A stretch of 64,000 nt of DNA from Cenarchaeum symbiosum A (lineage in GTDB: Archaea; Thermoproteota; Nitrososphaeria; Nitrososphaerales; Nitrosopumilaceae): assembly GCA_000200715.1 (NCBI GenBank), contig DP000238.1, positions 618,154 through 682,153 on the forward strand, read 5' to 3'. The stretch's first letter is position 1; each line of letters begins with the position of its first letter. Below the pieces are notes generated by a model. It was given only the letters and a program-made list of their open reading frames with translations, made no database searches and was not told where the DNA came from. Below, one piece after another: positions 33,114 through 42,175 of the stretch. The position numbers and the translations under genes are program-made.

Positions 33114-33952
33114 AACATTCATGGAACGAGCTGCGCCCGTTCCGGGTCGGCGAGGATTCCCGGGTCAGCAGGGGCGATGCCAACATGCACCGCATACTAG
33201 ACCACATAGAGAGGTTCCTGCTTGTCATATCCCGGGATTCCGGCGGCAAGGTGCGTGTTCACATCAGGGCGGGGCCGCGCCACCGGTCCACACTCGACGG
33301 CCTCGAGGGAATGGAGGCAGTCCCGTGCAAAAGCTTTGACTTTGCAGGCTATACAGTATACTCTCGGTATTCCCTGAGGCGGCACTGCTCAGTCCCCATA
33401 GCGCACAGGGAGGCGCAAAGAACCTCGCTATACAGGACACTCGGCCTCGGGGTCCCGAGCCCCGCCTACCTTGCTATCTATGCAAGAAAGATGGACACTT
33501 CATCGGCGATAACTGCCTACATACGCTGCATAGAGAGGGGCCTTCCCCCCGAGGGGATACTGCGGCATATATCCGCTGGTTCTGCACGGGCAAAGGTCTC
33601 GTCCCGGGGGCGGGCCCGCATAAAAGACGCACAAGAGAAGCTCGCAGGCAGATTGCTGTTCTGCAAGATGAGCACGGGGGCATCTTCTGCATCCGAGGAG
33701 GGCGCCATACAGGGGGTGCTCCCGGCGAGGGCGTTTGCGGCAAAGAGGTCCGGATACAGGGCGGTATCGGGCGCCCACTCGGGCAGGCTCTCGCCTCCGT
33801 GGCTTGGCGGCTCAAAGAGCATCATACTATCCGATGTAGAACTGCTCTCGTTTCTGTCGATGCCCGATGATTCCGACATGGAGAACATCAACTTTGAGTT
33901 CGGCAGGCTGCAGTCGGGGAGCGCGGGCCTGCGGGACGGCTCCATACGGTAA
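33110..33952 (+). CDS. possible detached N-terminal domain of VirD4/TraG-like ATPase
   Basis: 280 residues from GTG 33110, which overlaps the stop of the nuclease gene (GTGA). It is alpha/beta and soluble, with no Walker motif. The order of elements resembles the N-terminal domain before the ATPase core of VirD4/TraG-type proteins. These are a conserved helix (SSAITAYIRCIE), a helical section with a basic patch, and ILSDVELLSFLSMP near the end. Such a module is missing from the VirD4-like protein at 42176-44827, which begins almost at Walker A. The relation is inference; otherwise the protein is unknown. Confidence 0.6.
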   Translation: MKHSWNELRPFRVGEDSRVSRGDANMHRILDHIERFLLVISRDSGGKVRVHIRAGPRHRSTLDGLEGMEAVPCKSFDFAGYTVYSRYSLRRHCSVPIAHREAQRTSLYRTLGLGVPSPAYLAIYARKMDTSSAITAYIRCIERGLPPEGILRHISAGSARAKVSSRGRARIKDAQEKLAGRLLFCKMSTGASSASEEGAIQGVLPARAFAAKRSGYRAVSGAHSGRLSPPWLGGSKSIILSDVELLSFLSMPDDSDMENINFEFGRLQSGSAGLRDGSIR

Positions 33953-34089
33953 AGGATCACCCGGTGCCCCGCACCGCGGTTATTCTGCTTATATTGGAGC
34001 GGGGCACCCCGTGCACATTGAAGAGCGCAAGATCCGCGCCGCAGGGTTTCGCGGGGCGCAAAAAAACAGGTGATGCGGCCCGGAGCGCC

Positions 34090-35358
34090 ATGGAACAGCC
34101 AAAGGGAGCAATAGAAAACTATGGCTCGTTCAGGGATTCGCTGCGCGAGCCCATACACAGGTGGTTTGCATATCCCGCGGGGTACTCGTTTAAGATGGTC
34201 GGCGCAAAGATCCGCGAGTACGGCCTTGATACAGAATCACTCATAGTTGATCCGTTTCTGGGCTCCGGCACTACGTCGCTTGCGGCAATGAACCTTGGAA
34301 TAGATTCAATAGGAATAGAGGCGCACCGGTTTGTATCCGGGATAGCCCGCACAAAGTGCTTTAGGTATGAAAAGCACCATGCAGAGCTATCTAGCGAATA
34401 CAAATCACTGACGGAACGCATTGCCTCCGCCGATATACCAGATACGGGTGCACTCCCGACGCTTTTACACAGGTGCTTTGAGAAAGGCAACCTGGCGCGG
34501 CTTGTACGGATCAGGGATAAGGTAAGTACCCTGCGGGGTTTCAAAAAGGGCTTCTTTCAGCTCGCCCTTGTCTCTGCTCTAAGACACGCCAGCACCGCGG
34601 GCACAGGGTGGCCGTACATAGCACCGAGCAAATACGCAGAGAAGAAAGGGGACGATGCGGATGCTGCATTTGCAAACAGGTGCAAGCTCATGCTCGATGA
34701 CATATCGCTGCTGAACAGGCCTGCATCACAGACAAAAATACATGCAGGCGATTCCCGGAAACTCCTTGACTATGTGCCCCGGGGCTCAGCCGACCTTGTA
34801 ATAACCTCGCCACCCTATCTTAACAACTATGACTATGCGGACAGGACGCGCCTCGAGACCTACTTTTTAGGCCTGTATGGGAGCTGGCGCGACATAAGCA
34901 TCAACGTGCGGGACAAGCTCATGATGGCGGCTACAACCCAGGTGACAAAAGACAGCATGCAAGGGCGGACAGGGATGCCTACCGTCCGCGAACTCTCCCC
35001 AAGGATACACGGCGAGCTCTCATCGAGCATAGAGAAGATGGGCGCCAAAAAGGCGGTAAAGCCCGGCAAAAAAAGCTATGATATGATGACTGCCGGCTAC
35101 TTTGAGGACATCTCAAAGGTCCTAGCGGGGGCGGCAGAAGCGACCGCCAAGGGCGGGCACTTTGTCCTGGTGCTCGGCGATTCTGCCCCCTACGGGGTCT
35201 ATGTGCCAACCGACCGGATAATAGGCGAGCTCGGCGTATCTGCCGGCTTTGAATCATACGGTATACAGGTGATACGTAGCAGGGGTGACAAGTGGAGGGA
35301 CAACCCCCAGAGGCACGGTGTAAAGCTGCACGAGAGCATTCTAAGCATGGTGCGGTAG
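34090..35358 (+). CDS. DNA methyltransferase (TSPPY type)
   Basis: 422 residues from ATG 34090. Motif I is VDPFLGSGTTSLAAMN (about 51-66) and the catalytic motif is ITSPPYLNNYDY (about 237-248). TSPPY is typical of cytosine-N4 enzymes and some adenine-N6 ones. The order motif I before motif IV is that of the permuted group. The C-terminus has GGHFVLVLGDSAPYG and DKWRDNPQRHGVKLHE. No cognate endonuclease is adjacent. It interrupts a run of surface and secretion genes, so lateral gain is plausible. Confidence 0.85.
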   Translation: MEQPKGAIENYGSFRDSLREPIHRWFAYPAGYSFKMVGAKIREYGLDTESLIVDPFLGSGTTSLAAMNLGIDSIGIEAHRFVSGIARTKCFRYEKHHAELSSEYKSLTERIASADIPDTGALPTLLHRCFEKGNLARLVRIRDKVSTLRGFKKGFFQLALVSALRHASTAGTGWPYIAPSKYAEKKGDDADAAFANRCKLMLDDISLLNRPASQTKIHAGDSRKLLDYVPRGSADLVITSPPYLNNYDYADRTRLETYFLGLYGSWRDISINVRDKLMMAATTQVTKDSMQGRTGMPTVRELSPRIHGELSSSIEKMGAKKAVKPGKKSYDMMTAGYFEDISKVLAGAAEATAKGGHFVLVLGDSAPYGVYVPTDRIIGELGVSAGFESYGIQVIRSRGDKWRDNPQRHGVKLHESILSMVR

Positions 35359-35433
35359 GACCCACTGGCTTTATCCCGGGGATGACCCGCGGGCGCCATT
35401 TTCCCGCTTTATAATGAATATGCCTTGAACGGC

Positions 35434-35760
35434 ATGATAATCGTGGCCGTCGGGATAACCGCGATGGCCATAGTGATACTCGGCACGTTTGTAGCGTATA
35501 ATGCGGATAGGGACCGCGTCCACCAGGTACAGGAGGCCTCCAACAGAATAGTCAACGAGAGGATAAAGGAGGATGTCGAGGCCGGCCTCGACGGGAAAAA
35601 CCTGACCATCCGGGACAGGTGGGGCGGGACATCAGAGATAACGGGCCTCCTTGTACAGTGCGACGACGGCCGGCTGCTGACTGTTAATGCAACGCGGGGG
35701 GAGCTCGAGGGGCCCCGGGGCGCCGGGATTGTGGCGGGGCTGGCGGAACAGTGCGGTTGA
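35434..35760 (+). CDS. small single-pass membrane protein, possibly pilin-like
   Basis: 108 residues from ATG 35434, 19-26 bases after TTTATAAT. A hydrophobic N-terminal helix (MIIVAVGITAMAIVILGTFV) is followed by a charged helix (DRDRVHQVQEASNRIVNERI) and a small beta section. This resembles a minor pilin or anchor subunit. The TGA stop overlaps the ATG of the next gene, so the two are coupled. Confidence 0.6.
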   Translation: MIIVAVGITAMAIVILGTFVAYNADRDRVHQVQEASNRIVNERIKEDVEAGLDGKNLTIRDRWGGTSEITGLLVQCDDGRLLTVNATRGELEGPRGAGIVAGLAEQCG

Positions 35761-38594
35761 TGCTTGCCCTGCTGATGGCAGTAATGATCTCGGCCCAGGC
35801 CCATATCTGGGCGCAAGAGGCAGGGCACGGCGGGATACACCTGTACATGCCGGACAGGATGATAGCAGGCGAGGAATACGAGGCAATGATTCTCGTATCA
35901 GAGCCGCGGCCCTATTCTTTTTCTATACAGCTTGCGGCAAATGCGCGCTCGCTTGAGCTGCCCGGGATATTGGAGGTGCCCCCCGGGGCAAACCATGTGA
36001 TATTCCCCCTTGTGCCCGGCAGGGCTCTCGACGGCGGCATCATGGTCCATGTTATATCATCCCGCGGCGAGACTGCAACTGCATCAGCCGAGGTAAACGA
36101 CATAGCGTCCAGGCCTACCGCCCTTGCGATAGCCGCACCCGGGTCTGACCTGCCGCCGCGGCCCCCCTACTCCGGGACACTAGAGACGTCCGCCCGCGTA
36201 TCGCCGGCAAAGGTATACCTGATGGACAACCACGGCACGCCTGTTCCATCATCAGGGGGAATAGAGGTCTCGCTTGGCGCCTCGTCGCCGGTGCGATTCA
36301 TAACAGGCGGGGCCGCGCAGGAGGCCGGCACTGCATACATCGAGGACGGCCTGTACAGCGCGGAGATACTCTTGGGCATAAGCGGGGACGGCATAGTGCA
36401 TGCATCCGCGCCAGGCCTTGAGCATGCAACGCTTGATGTATCGTATGAATCAGGTGGGACAACAGTTGGCCTTGGCGTGGCACCCAACCCCGCGCGCGCA
36501 AACTCGATGGCCCACTATTACGTATGGCTTGAAAGGGACGGGAGGGTCTACTCCCCGGACGGCGTGCTCGATGTATACCTGTCGAGCAGCAACCGGGATG
36601 CCGCGCGCTTTGGGGCCGGCCGGGACGGCGGCACTGACCATGCAAGGCTGGTAGACGGCATATCCCGGGGCACACTGTACACGCTGGAAGGGGACGCGGT
36701 AATCACCGCTGATATACCGGGGATAGGCGGCGGTTCCGCGGATATAACGGTGATGGCGCCGCGGCACGACGGGCCGGATCCCGAAAACGGCACCACCTCG
36801 TCTCCGGTACAGGGCGATAACTTGCAGATGTGGGTCTATCCCGGGACGCCCGCGGGCGAGGCCTGGGCTGTTGTGGGCTCGTACAGCGGGGGGAGCCCCG
36901 TGTACATGCAGGCAGGCGAGATTACAATATCTGGCGACGGCGGCCTGGGGCACGACCATGTTGTAGATGCTGCCCTGTCCGGGGGATCAGCGCTTGCCGC
37001 CTCTTCAGTGGAGGTGCCCCTGAAGGTATCCCGGGTCGGGGGGCACCTGCTTACTGCCGCAATGCCTGGAATGGCGGGAACCTCTGTTCAGTTTGAGTCC
37101 CTTCCCGCTTATGGCTCGGGCCATTCACTGGAGATAACGCCCCTGCCTGCAGCACTGGGCACGCACGGCGATATTGCGTATCTCTCTACAGTGGAGGGCG
37201 GCCGCATCACAGACGTAGGGGGAGCTGCGGGGCCCCCGTCGGTCTCGCAGGTGGGGGAGGCGCTATCGGACCTGTCCGTGGGTGAATCGTGGACCGGTGG
37301 GACTGCCACAATCCGCGGCACATACATCTCTGAAGGCGCCCGGGTCTTTGCGTCTGTTCCGGGAATAGGCTCGGATTCCGCCCCGCTCTCGCCGTCGGGC
37401 GTGCAGCACGGGATATCCGCGTGGCTTCCCCCGAGGGCCAACGTCCACGAAGAGTTCCCCGTCGCGATACACGCAGTGGATTCCTCGGGCACGCCGGTCG
37501 GGCTCATCCGGGATATAGACGGGCTCGCCATATTATCCGATGATATCTCGGCGCACAATGCAGGGGGCCACGTGCGGTTTGTCGCAGAGAACGGCGGTAC
37601 CGCGGAGATCCGCATCATATCAGATGGAAGGTACATCACGGGGGGGAATATTGCGGCATTTGAGAACGATGCGGCCCCGCAGGTCTCTATTCTATCAGAG
37701 AGTCCTGGTACAGTAAGGCTCGGCTCTGAGATTATCCTGGACGTGCTGACAGGCTCGCTTGAGAACCCGCAAGTGGAGATAACGGGGCTTGACTTTGAGG
37801 GGGACGGGAGCAGGTATTCTGCCACCCCGGGGCACCCAGGCGCATACGATGTGCGCGTCATGGTAAGCGGCAAGGGCTATGCCGATCATTTGGAGGAGTT
37901 TGAGTATGTGATAGAGAGGATGGTAGATGTCTCGTTTTACGCAATAGCGGATGACGGCGTCTCTGTTCCAGCAGGCATGAGCCTCGAATCACCTGGCGGG
38001 ATGGAGACTGTCCGCAACGGCCTGCATGCACCGGTAAAGCCCGGAATATACGAAGTTGGCATACCCTCCCTGTTAGAACTTGGAAGCGACAGGATATACG
38101 CCGTGCAGTCGGTAGAGTTCAACGGCGAGCCCGTTGTGCATGCAGAGCCGTTTACCCATGAGATAACATCGGAGACGGAGGTATCTGCAGTATACAGGAG
38201 GGAGATTACTGTCGATTATGCCGCGTTTATCGATACGGAAGAGGGCGCGGAGATATCAGGCAACGGCATGTACAGGTACGGCGATACAGTCTCACTGCAC
38301 GCGCCGCCCGTGCATGAATTGTACGGGCTGGTCTGGCATGTCCCGGTCGAATGGTCCGGCCTGCCGCGCGGGGCTGTGGTATCGCAGGATCTGTCGGGGG
38401 CGACATTCGAGGCGACGGATTCCGCCTCCGGATATGCAACCTACGAGAGGACGCATACCGTGCTGATAGCCGCAATGGCCGCCTCGGTTATGGCTCCTGC
38501 CGTGATAATATGGAAGAGGGCGCCCGATTATCTGCTGGATATCTCGGAGCTTGCATCCCGCCTGAGGCCGCGGATCCCGCGGAGGAGAAAATGA
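35760..38594 (+). CDS. large secreted Ig-like repeat surface protein with C-terminal anchor
   Basis: 944 residues from ATG 35760. It has a signal peptide (MLALLMAVMISAQAHIWA), many beta-strand Ig-like modules with repeated phrases (PSSGGIEVSLGASSPV; GDAVITADIPGIGG; ARVFASVPGIGS), and a transmembrane helix near the end (VLIAAMAASVMAPAVIIW). A basic cytoplasmic tail (RLRPRIPRRRK) follows. Probably an S-layer-associated or adhesin-like protein. It overlaps both neighbours (TGATG upstream; ATGA downstream). Confidence 0.72.
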   Translation: MLALLMAVMISAQAHIWAQEAGHGGIHLYMPDRMIAGEEYEAMILVSEPRPYSFSIQLAANARSLELPGILEVPPGANHVIFPLVPGRALDGGIMVHVISSRGETATASAEVNDIASRPTALAIAAPGSDLPPRPPYSGTLETSARVSPAKVYLMDNHGTPVPSSGGIEVSLGASSPVRFITGGAAQEAGTAYIEDGLYSAEILLGISGDGIVHASAPGLEHATLDVSYESGGTTVGLGVAPNPARANSMAHYYVWLERDGRVYSPDGVLDVYLSSSNRDAARFGAGRDGGTDHARLVDGISRGTLYTLEGDAVITADIPGIGGGSADITVMAPRHDGPDPENGTTSSPVQGDNLQMWVYPGTPAGEAWAVVGSYSGGSPVYMQAGEITISGDGGLGHDHVVDAALSGGSALAASSVEVPLKVSRVGGHLLTAAMPGMAGTSVQFESLPAYGSGHSLEITPLPAALGTHGDIAYLSTVEGGRITDVGGAAGPPSVSQVGEALSDLSVGESWTGGTATIRGTYISEGARVFASVPGIGSDSAPLSPSGVQHGISAWLPPRANVHEEFPVAIHAVDSSGTPVGLIRDIDGLAILSDDISAHNAGGHVRFVAENGGTAEIRIISDGRYITGGNIAAFENDAAPQVSILSESPGTVRLGSEIILDVLTGSLENPQVEITGLDFEGDGSRYSATPGHPGAYDVRVMVSGKGYADHLEEFEYVIERMVDVSFYAIADDGVSVPAGMSLESPGGMETVRNGLHAPVKPGIYEVGIPSLLELGSDRIYAVQSVEFNGEPVVHAEPFTHEITSETEVSAVYRREITVDYAAFIDTEEGAEISGNGMYRYGDTVSLHAPPVHELYGLVWHVPVEWSGLPRGAVVSQDLSGATFEATDSASGYATYERTHTVLIAAMAASVMAPAVIIWKRAPDYLLDISELASRLRPRIPRRRK

Positions 38595-40327
38595 ACAGGA
38601 TTGTAATGCTTGCATTGTTGGCCGTGCCTATTTTTGCATACGCGCACGGCTCGTGCGGGACCGTCAACGAGTGCATGCGCGCGGATATCGAGGGGGATCC
38701 CGGGCCGCGGATAACTGTCCCCGGCGAGGTGGAGATGCGCCGCGGCGTGCCAGAACAGGTCCCCATATACGGCAGGCTCCCGCCGGGAACAGGCGCGGCA
38801 GAGGTTGTAATAGGGGTGACGGGCCCCGGCGGATATACAGGGCATGCAGTGCTGTCCACCAAAGAAGGAGTCTTTGGAACATATCATACGATACCCGGGT
38901 CCAGGGATTCGGGCGGCACGTACACTGTAAGCGTGTCATACAAGATAGTCACGTACAGCTCAGAGCATAGAACAGAGACAGGCGAGGAGAGGACACTCGG
39001 GACTGCATCATTTGCCGCGCGCCTGCATGATCCGGATGCCGCCGATGTGACCGTTCTCATTCTGTCTGGCGCCTCGGAGGGCTGCCCCGACGGCTGCTAC
39101 AGCAGGACTGCGGCGGTTCTTGGCGCCGGGGATTCAATAGAGTGGAGAAACGAAGACGCTACGGCCCACCGTATTCAGCCGGTGGCGCTCGGGTACGGCG
39201 ATGATCCCGTGGAACCCGTGGATGAAACCTCCGGGGGTAACAGCTTCAAGTCGGACGTGCTAGCCCCGGGCGCCTCTGATACTGTGATACTATCTCGAGC
39301 GGGCGGCATACTGTATTCGTGCCTGTTCCATCCGTGGATGGAGGGGACCATAAGGGTGACGGCCCCGGATGTGCGGCCGCCGCCCATCCCGGAGACCATA
39401 ACGGAGCTGCTCCCGGAGCCCGCACCGGAGATACTGCTGTACCCCGAAAAGAGATCGTACGGGACAGGCGAGGAGGTATCCGTGGGCTTTGAGCACCCCG
39501 GAATGGTATCTGTCATTCTGGCGGGGCCCAACGGCACTATAGATGAAACAGAGTTGTCGGCTGAGGGCCGCGGCACATACCGGGCCATCACGCAGCCCTG
39601 GTGGCCTGGCGGCTGGTATACTGTATCATTCGAGGCGGCAGAACAGTCGGAGGCTGCCGCATTCCGGTACTCTGCAGGGTATTCCTGCACAGGCTCTCAG
39701 GATCCCGCGGACTGTTTTGCGGGAATAGTGGGCGGCACATACGGGAATAACACACTGGGGATAGGCGGGGCCCCCGTGGTGCTCTCTGTTATAACGCACA
39801 TCAACGGCACAAATGCGGCAGGTGCCATCAGAGAAGAGTGCCCCGCAAACTCGATAGCCGTCTTTGATGCCGACGGTTCGGGCCGCACGGGCGCCGCATA
39901 CTGCACAGACAGGACAAGGTCGGTAAACCAGATGCTCATGGATGCGGGGTTTGCCAGAGCAGGGGGCGCCGGGTGCTCGTCCGGCGAGTTTTCCGGGTGG
40001 GACCAGTGCGATTATGCGCCAAGGCCCGTGATTCCCGCAGAACCCGTACGGGATCCCGTGGAGCCGGAGCCTGCTGCACCCGAGCCCGGCGGCGACTGCC
40101 CCGTGGCGCTGCTAGTCCACGGTACAATCCTTGCAGAAAAGGCCCAGAGGCTCCGCGAATACAGAAGCACGATGGATCCTGACCTGCTGCATACAGTACA
40201 CTCTGCATACTATGTGGTGGCGCCATACGCGGCAGATATCCTCCGGGAGAATCCGGGCCTGCAGGGGCCCGCGCGGACGGGCCTAGGCCATACGCTGGAC
40301 CTGCTGTTATACATGGGGGGACGATGA
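38591..40327 (+). CDS. secreted cupredoxin-domain surface protein
   Basis: 578 residues with a signal peptide (MNRIVMLALLAVPIFAYA). An Ig-like domain is followed by a plastocyanin-type domain (about 150-255) with a full type-1 copper set: His193, Cys244, His247 and Met250 (YSCLFHPWMEG). A second Ig-like domain follows, then a region (about 380-480) with paired Cys that faintly recalls the end of the nuclease domain at 31200-33113 but lacks its catalytic start. The C-terminus is a helical segment. ATGA overlaps link it to both neighbours. It may carry electrons or bind copper at the cell surface. Confidence 0.78.
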   Translation: MNRIVMLALLAVPIFAYAHGSCGTVNECMRADIEGDPGPRITVPGEVEMRRGVPEQVPIYGRLPPGTGAAEVVIGVTGPGGYTGHAVLSTKEGVFGTYHTIPGSRDSGGTYTVSVSYKIVTYSSEHRTETGEERTLGTASFAARLHDPDAADVTVLILSGASEGCPDGCYSRTAAVLGAGDSIEWRNEDATAHRIQPVALGYGDDPVEPVDETSGGNSFKSDVLAPGASDTVILSRAGGILYSCLFHPWMEGTIRVTAPDVRPPPIPETITELLPEPAPEILLYPEKRSYGTGEEVSVGFEHPGMVSVILAGPNGTIDETELSAEGRGTYRAITQPWWPGGWYTVSFEAAEQSEAAAFRYSAGYSCTGSQDPADCFAGIVGGTYGNNTLGIGGAPVVLSVITHINGTNAAGAIREECPANSIAVFDADGSGRTGAAYCTDRTRSVNQMLMDAGFARAGGAGCSSGEFSGWDQCDYAPRPVIPAEPVRDPVEPEPAAPEPGGDCPVALLVHGTILAEKAQRLREYRSTMDPDLLHTVHSAYYVVAPYAADILRENPGLQGPARTGLGHTLDLLLYMGGR

Positions 40328-42174
40328 GGGCGGGACTGGCGCTTGCGGCCCTCTTTGCATCCATGTGGGGGATAGTCTTGCTCTCAGACGGGGGCGCCGA
40401 ATACGTGACACTTGTACTGGCATTTCTTGCAGCATGCATTGTATTGCTTGCATACCCGCTTATACCCCGGGGATATTCTGCGAGAACAAGAGACGGCGAC
40501 CTGAGCGTCAGGAGGTTCCGCTTTCCCACTGTATCGTCTATATTTGCTGCAGCCGAGGGCCGCATCCCCCCGCTCCGCAGGATCAGGGAATACAATGAAT
40601 CGCTTCTTTCAGGGCTGGCGCCGGCATCTGGCAGGATATACGATTCAGAGAGGCTCGCCACAACATCTACAAGGATTGCCGCGGCATCCGCGCCGCCTGC
40701 GGCAGCACTTGCGATAATACTCGGCGTATACGCGGATCCCCTCTTTGTATCTGCAGCGGCAGCGCCTGCCGCTCCCTACTTTGCGCCGTACCTGCAGCTC
40801 CGCAGCATGGTCGGCGAGAGGAGGGCGCGCGTAGAAGAGGAGATGGCGTACTTTCTCTGCTATGCCAATATAATGGAGAGCATCGGCTTTGGGCTGTACC
40901 AGTCGTTTGAGATGATACGCGGCAGGAGGATATTTCCTGGAATGGAGAGGGATGCAGGCGAGGTCGTAAAGAGGGTAAAGGCGCTCGGCATGACGCCGAG
41001 GGCATCGCTTGCAATATACGGCGAGAGCCACCCCTCGGGGCTCTTTCGCGACTTTGTGGCGGGGTATCTTGCAAAGGTGACCGCCACGGGGGGCATACCC
41101 CGGTATGTCGAGGAGAAGGCCAGGTATTTTTTCGACGAGTATCTTTCCGCATGGAACAGGTATGAGAAGGGCGCCCAGGAGATATTCTCGGGGATAATGA
41201 TGGTGACGATAGTGCTCCCCATGATGATAATGTTCTCGTCCATGATTGGGACGCCGGAGGCCTCTGGGGTGATGCTGCTTGCCGGCACTGCAGTATCCCC
41301 GTTTATCGCGGTGATAATGGTGGTGATGCTCAACTCTTCGCAGCCCGTCACGGGAAATACAATAAGGACGCCGTACGCCGGCCTGGCGGCAGGCCCGCTG
41401 CTCGGCCTTGTATTGTTTGCAGCAGGAGCCGGCGCGGCAACCGCGGTATCTGCGGGCTTTCTGGCGGGCGGCGTTGCCCATTACATCGGGACTGTGCGGC
41501 GCATATCTGCGATAAAAGAGATGGATGCGATGCTCCCCGAATGGATGCGCGATGTGACAGAGCTCTCAAAGACCGGCTCCAACATAGCCCAGATTGTATC
41601 CCGTCAGGCAGGCCTGCACACGTACAGGGGCGAGTTTGGAAGGATCATAGCCGAGATAGGCGGCAGGGTGGCCGCAGGTGTCCCCTTTGCAGAGGCTGTC
41701 CGGGATATAGGGGGCGCGTCTGTCCACGTCCGGTTCATCATGTTTCTGCTGTCCCGGATATACTCGACGGGCGGCGGGAGCACCGACATTCTAAACGGGA
41801 TAACAGAGTTTGTCACCCGAGTACACCAGGCAAAGGAGAATGTCTCAAAGTCGCTCCGGCCACTCTCCCTGATAGTGTATGCAGCCCCGTTTCTGATGCT
41901 GGGCATAGCCCACATGATGATAGCGATGTTTTCGGGGACGGGCCTGCCGGAGGGCGCGCAGGATGTGCCGTTTACCGGTATAGGCTCTGTGGACCCCGCG
42001 TATATCGACGGGATAGGAGTGATGGCTGCATTATCCTCCATACCGACGGGCCTTGTGGCGGCAAAGATATCGTCGTATACCATCCATGATACTCTGCCCC
42101 TGATCATAGTATCCGGGACCACGCTTGCAGCACTGCACCTGCTGCCAGTTGCCGTGCCGCTGCTGGGGTTTTGA
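40324..42174 (+). CDS. TadC/FlaJ-like membrane platform protein
   Basis: 616 residues with two GspF-type cytoplasmic domains. The first (about 155-290) is followed by two or three membrane helices (IFSGIMMVTIVLPMMIMFSS). The second has EWMRDVTELSKTGSNIAQIV and AEIGGRVAAGVPFAEAVRDI and ends in more helices. There are two N-terminal segments as well. This is the layout of archaeal FlaJ/TadC proteins, the membrane base of type IV pili. The likely ATPase partner is at 17029-18501. It is coupled by ATGA upstream, and the VirD4-like gene begins 1 base after its stop. Confidence 0.85.
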   Translation: MRAGLALAALFASMWGIVLLSDGGAEYVTLVLAFLAACIVLLAYPLIPRGYSARTRDGDLSVRRFRFPTVSSIFAAAEGRIPPLRRIREYNESLLSGLAPASGRIYDSERLATTSTRIAAASAPPAAALAIILGVYADPLFVSAAAAPAAPYFAPYLQLRSMVGERRARVEEEMAYFLCYANIMESIGFGLYQSFEMIRGRRIFPGMERDAGEVVKRVKALGMTPRASLAIYGESHPSGLFRDFVAGYLAKVTATGGIPRYVEEKARYFFDEYLSAWNRYEKGAQEIFSGIMMVTIVLPMMIMFSSMIGTPEASGVMLLAGTAVSPFIAVIMVVMLNSSQPVTGNTIRTPYAGLAAGPLLGLVLFAAGAGAATAVSAGFLAGGVAHYIGTVRRISAIKEMDAMLPEWMRDVTELSKTGSNIAQIVSRQAGLHTYRGEFGRIIAEIGGRVAAGVPFAEAVRDIGGASVHVRFIMFLLSRIYSTGGGSTDILNGITEFVTRVHQAKENVSKSLRPLSLIVYAAPFLMLGIAHMMIAMFSGTGLPEGAQDVPFTGIGSVDPAYIDGIGVMAALSSIPTGLVAAKISSYTIHDTLPLIIVSGTTLAALHLLPVAVPLLGF

Positions 42175-42175
42175 A

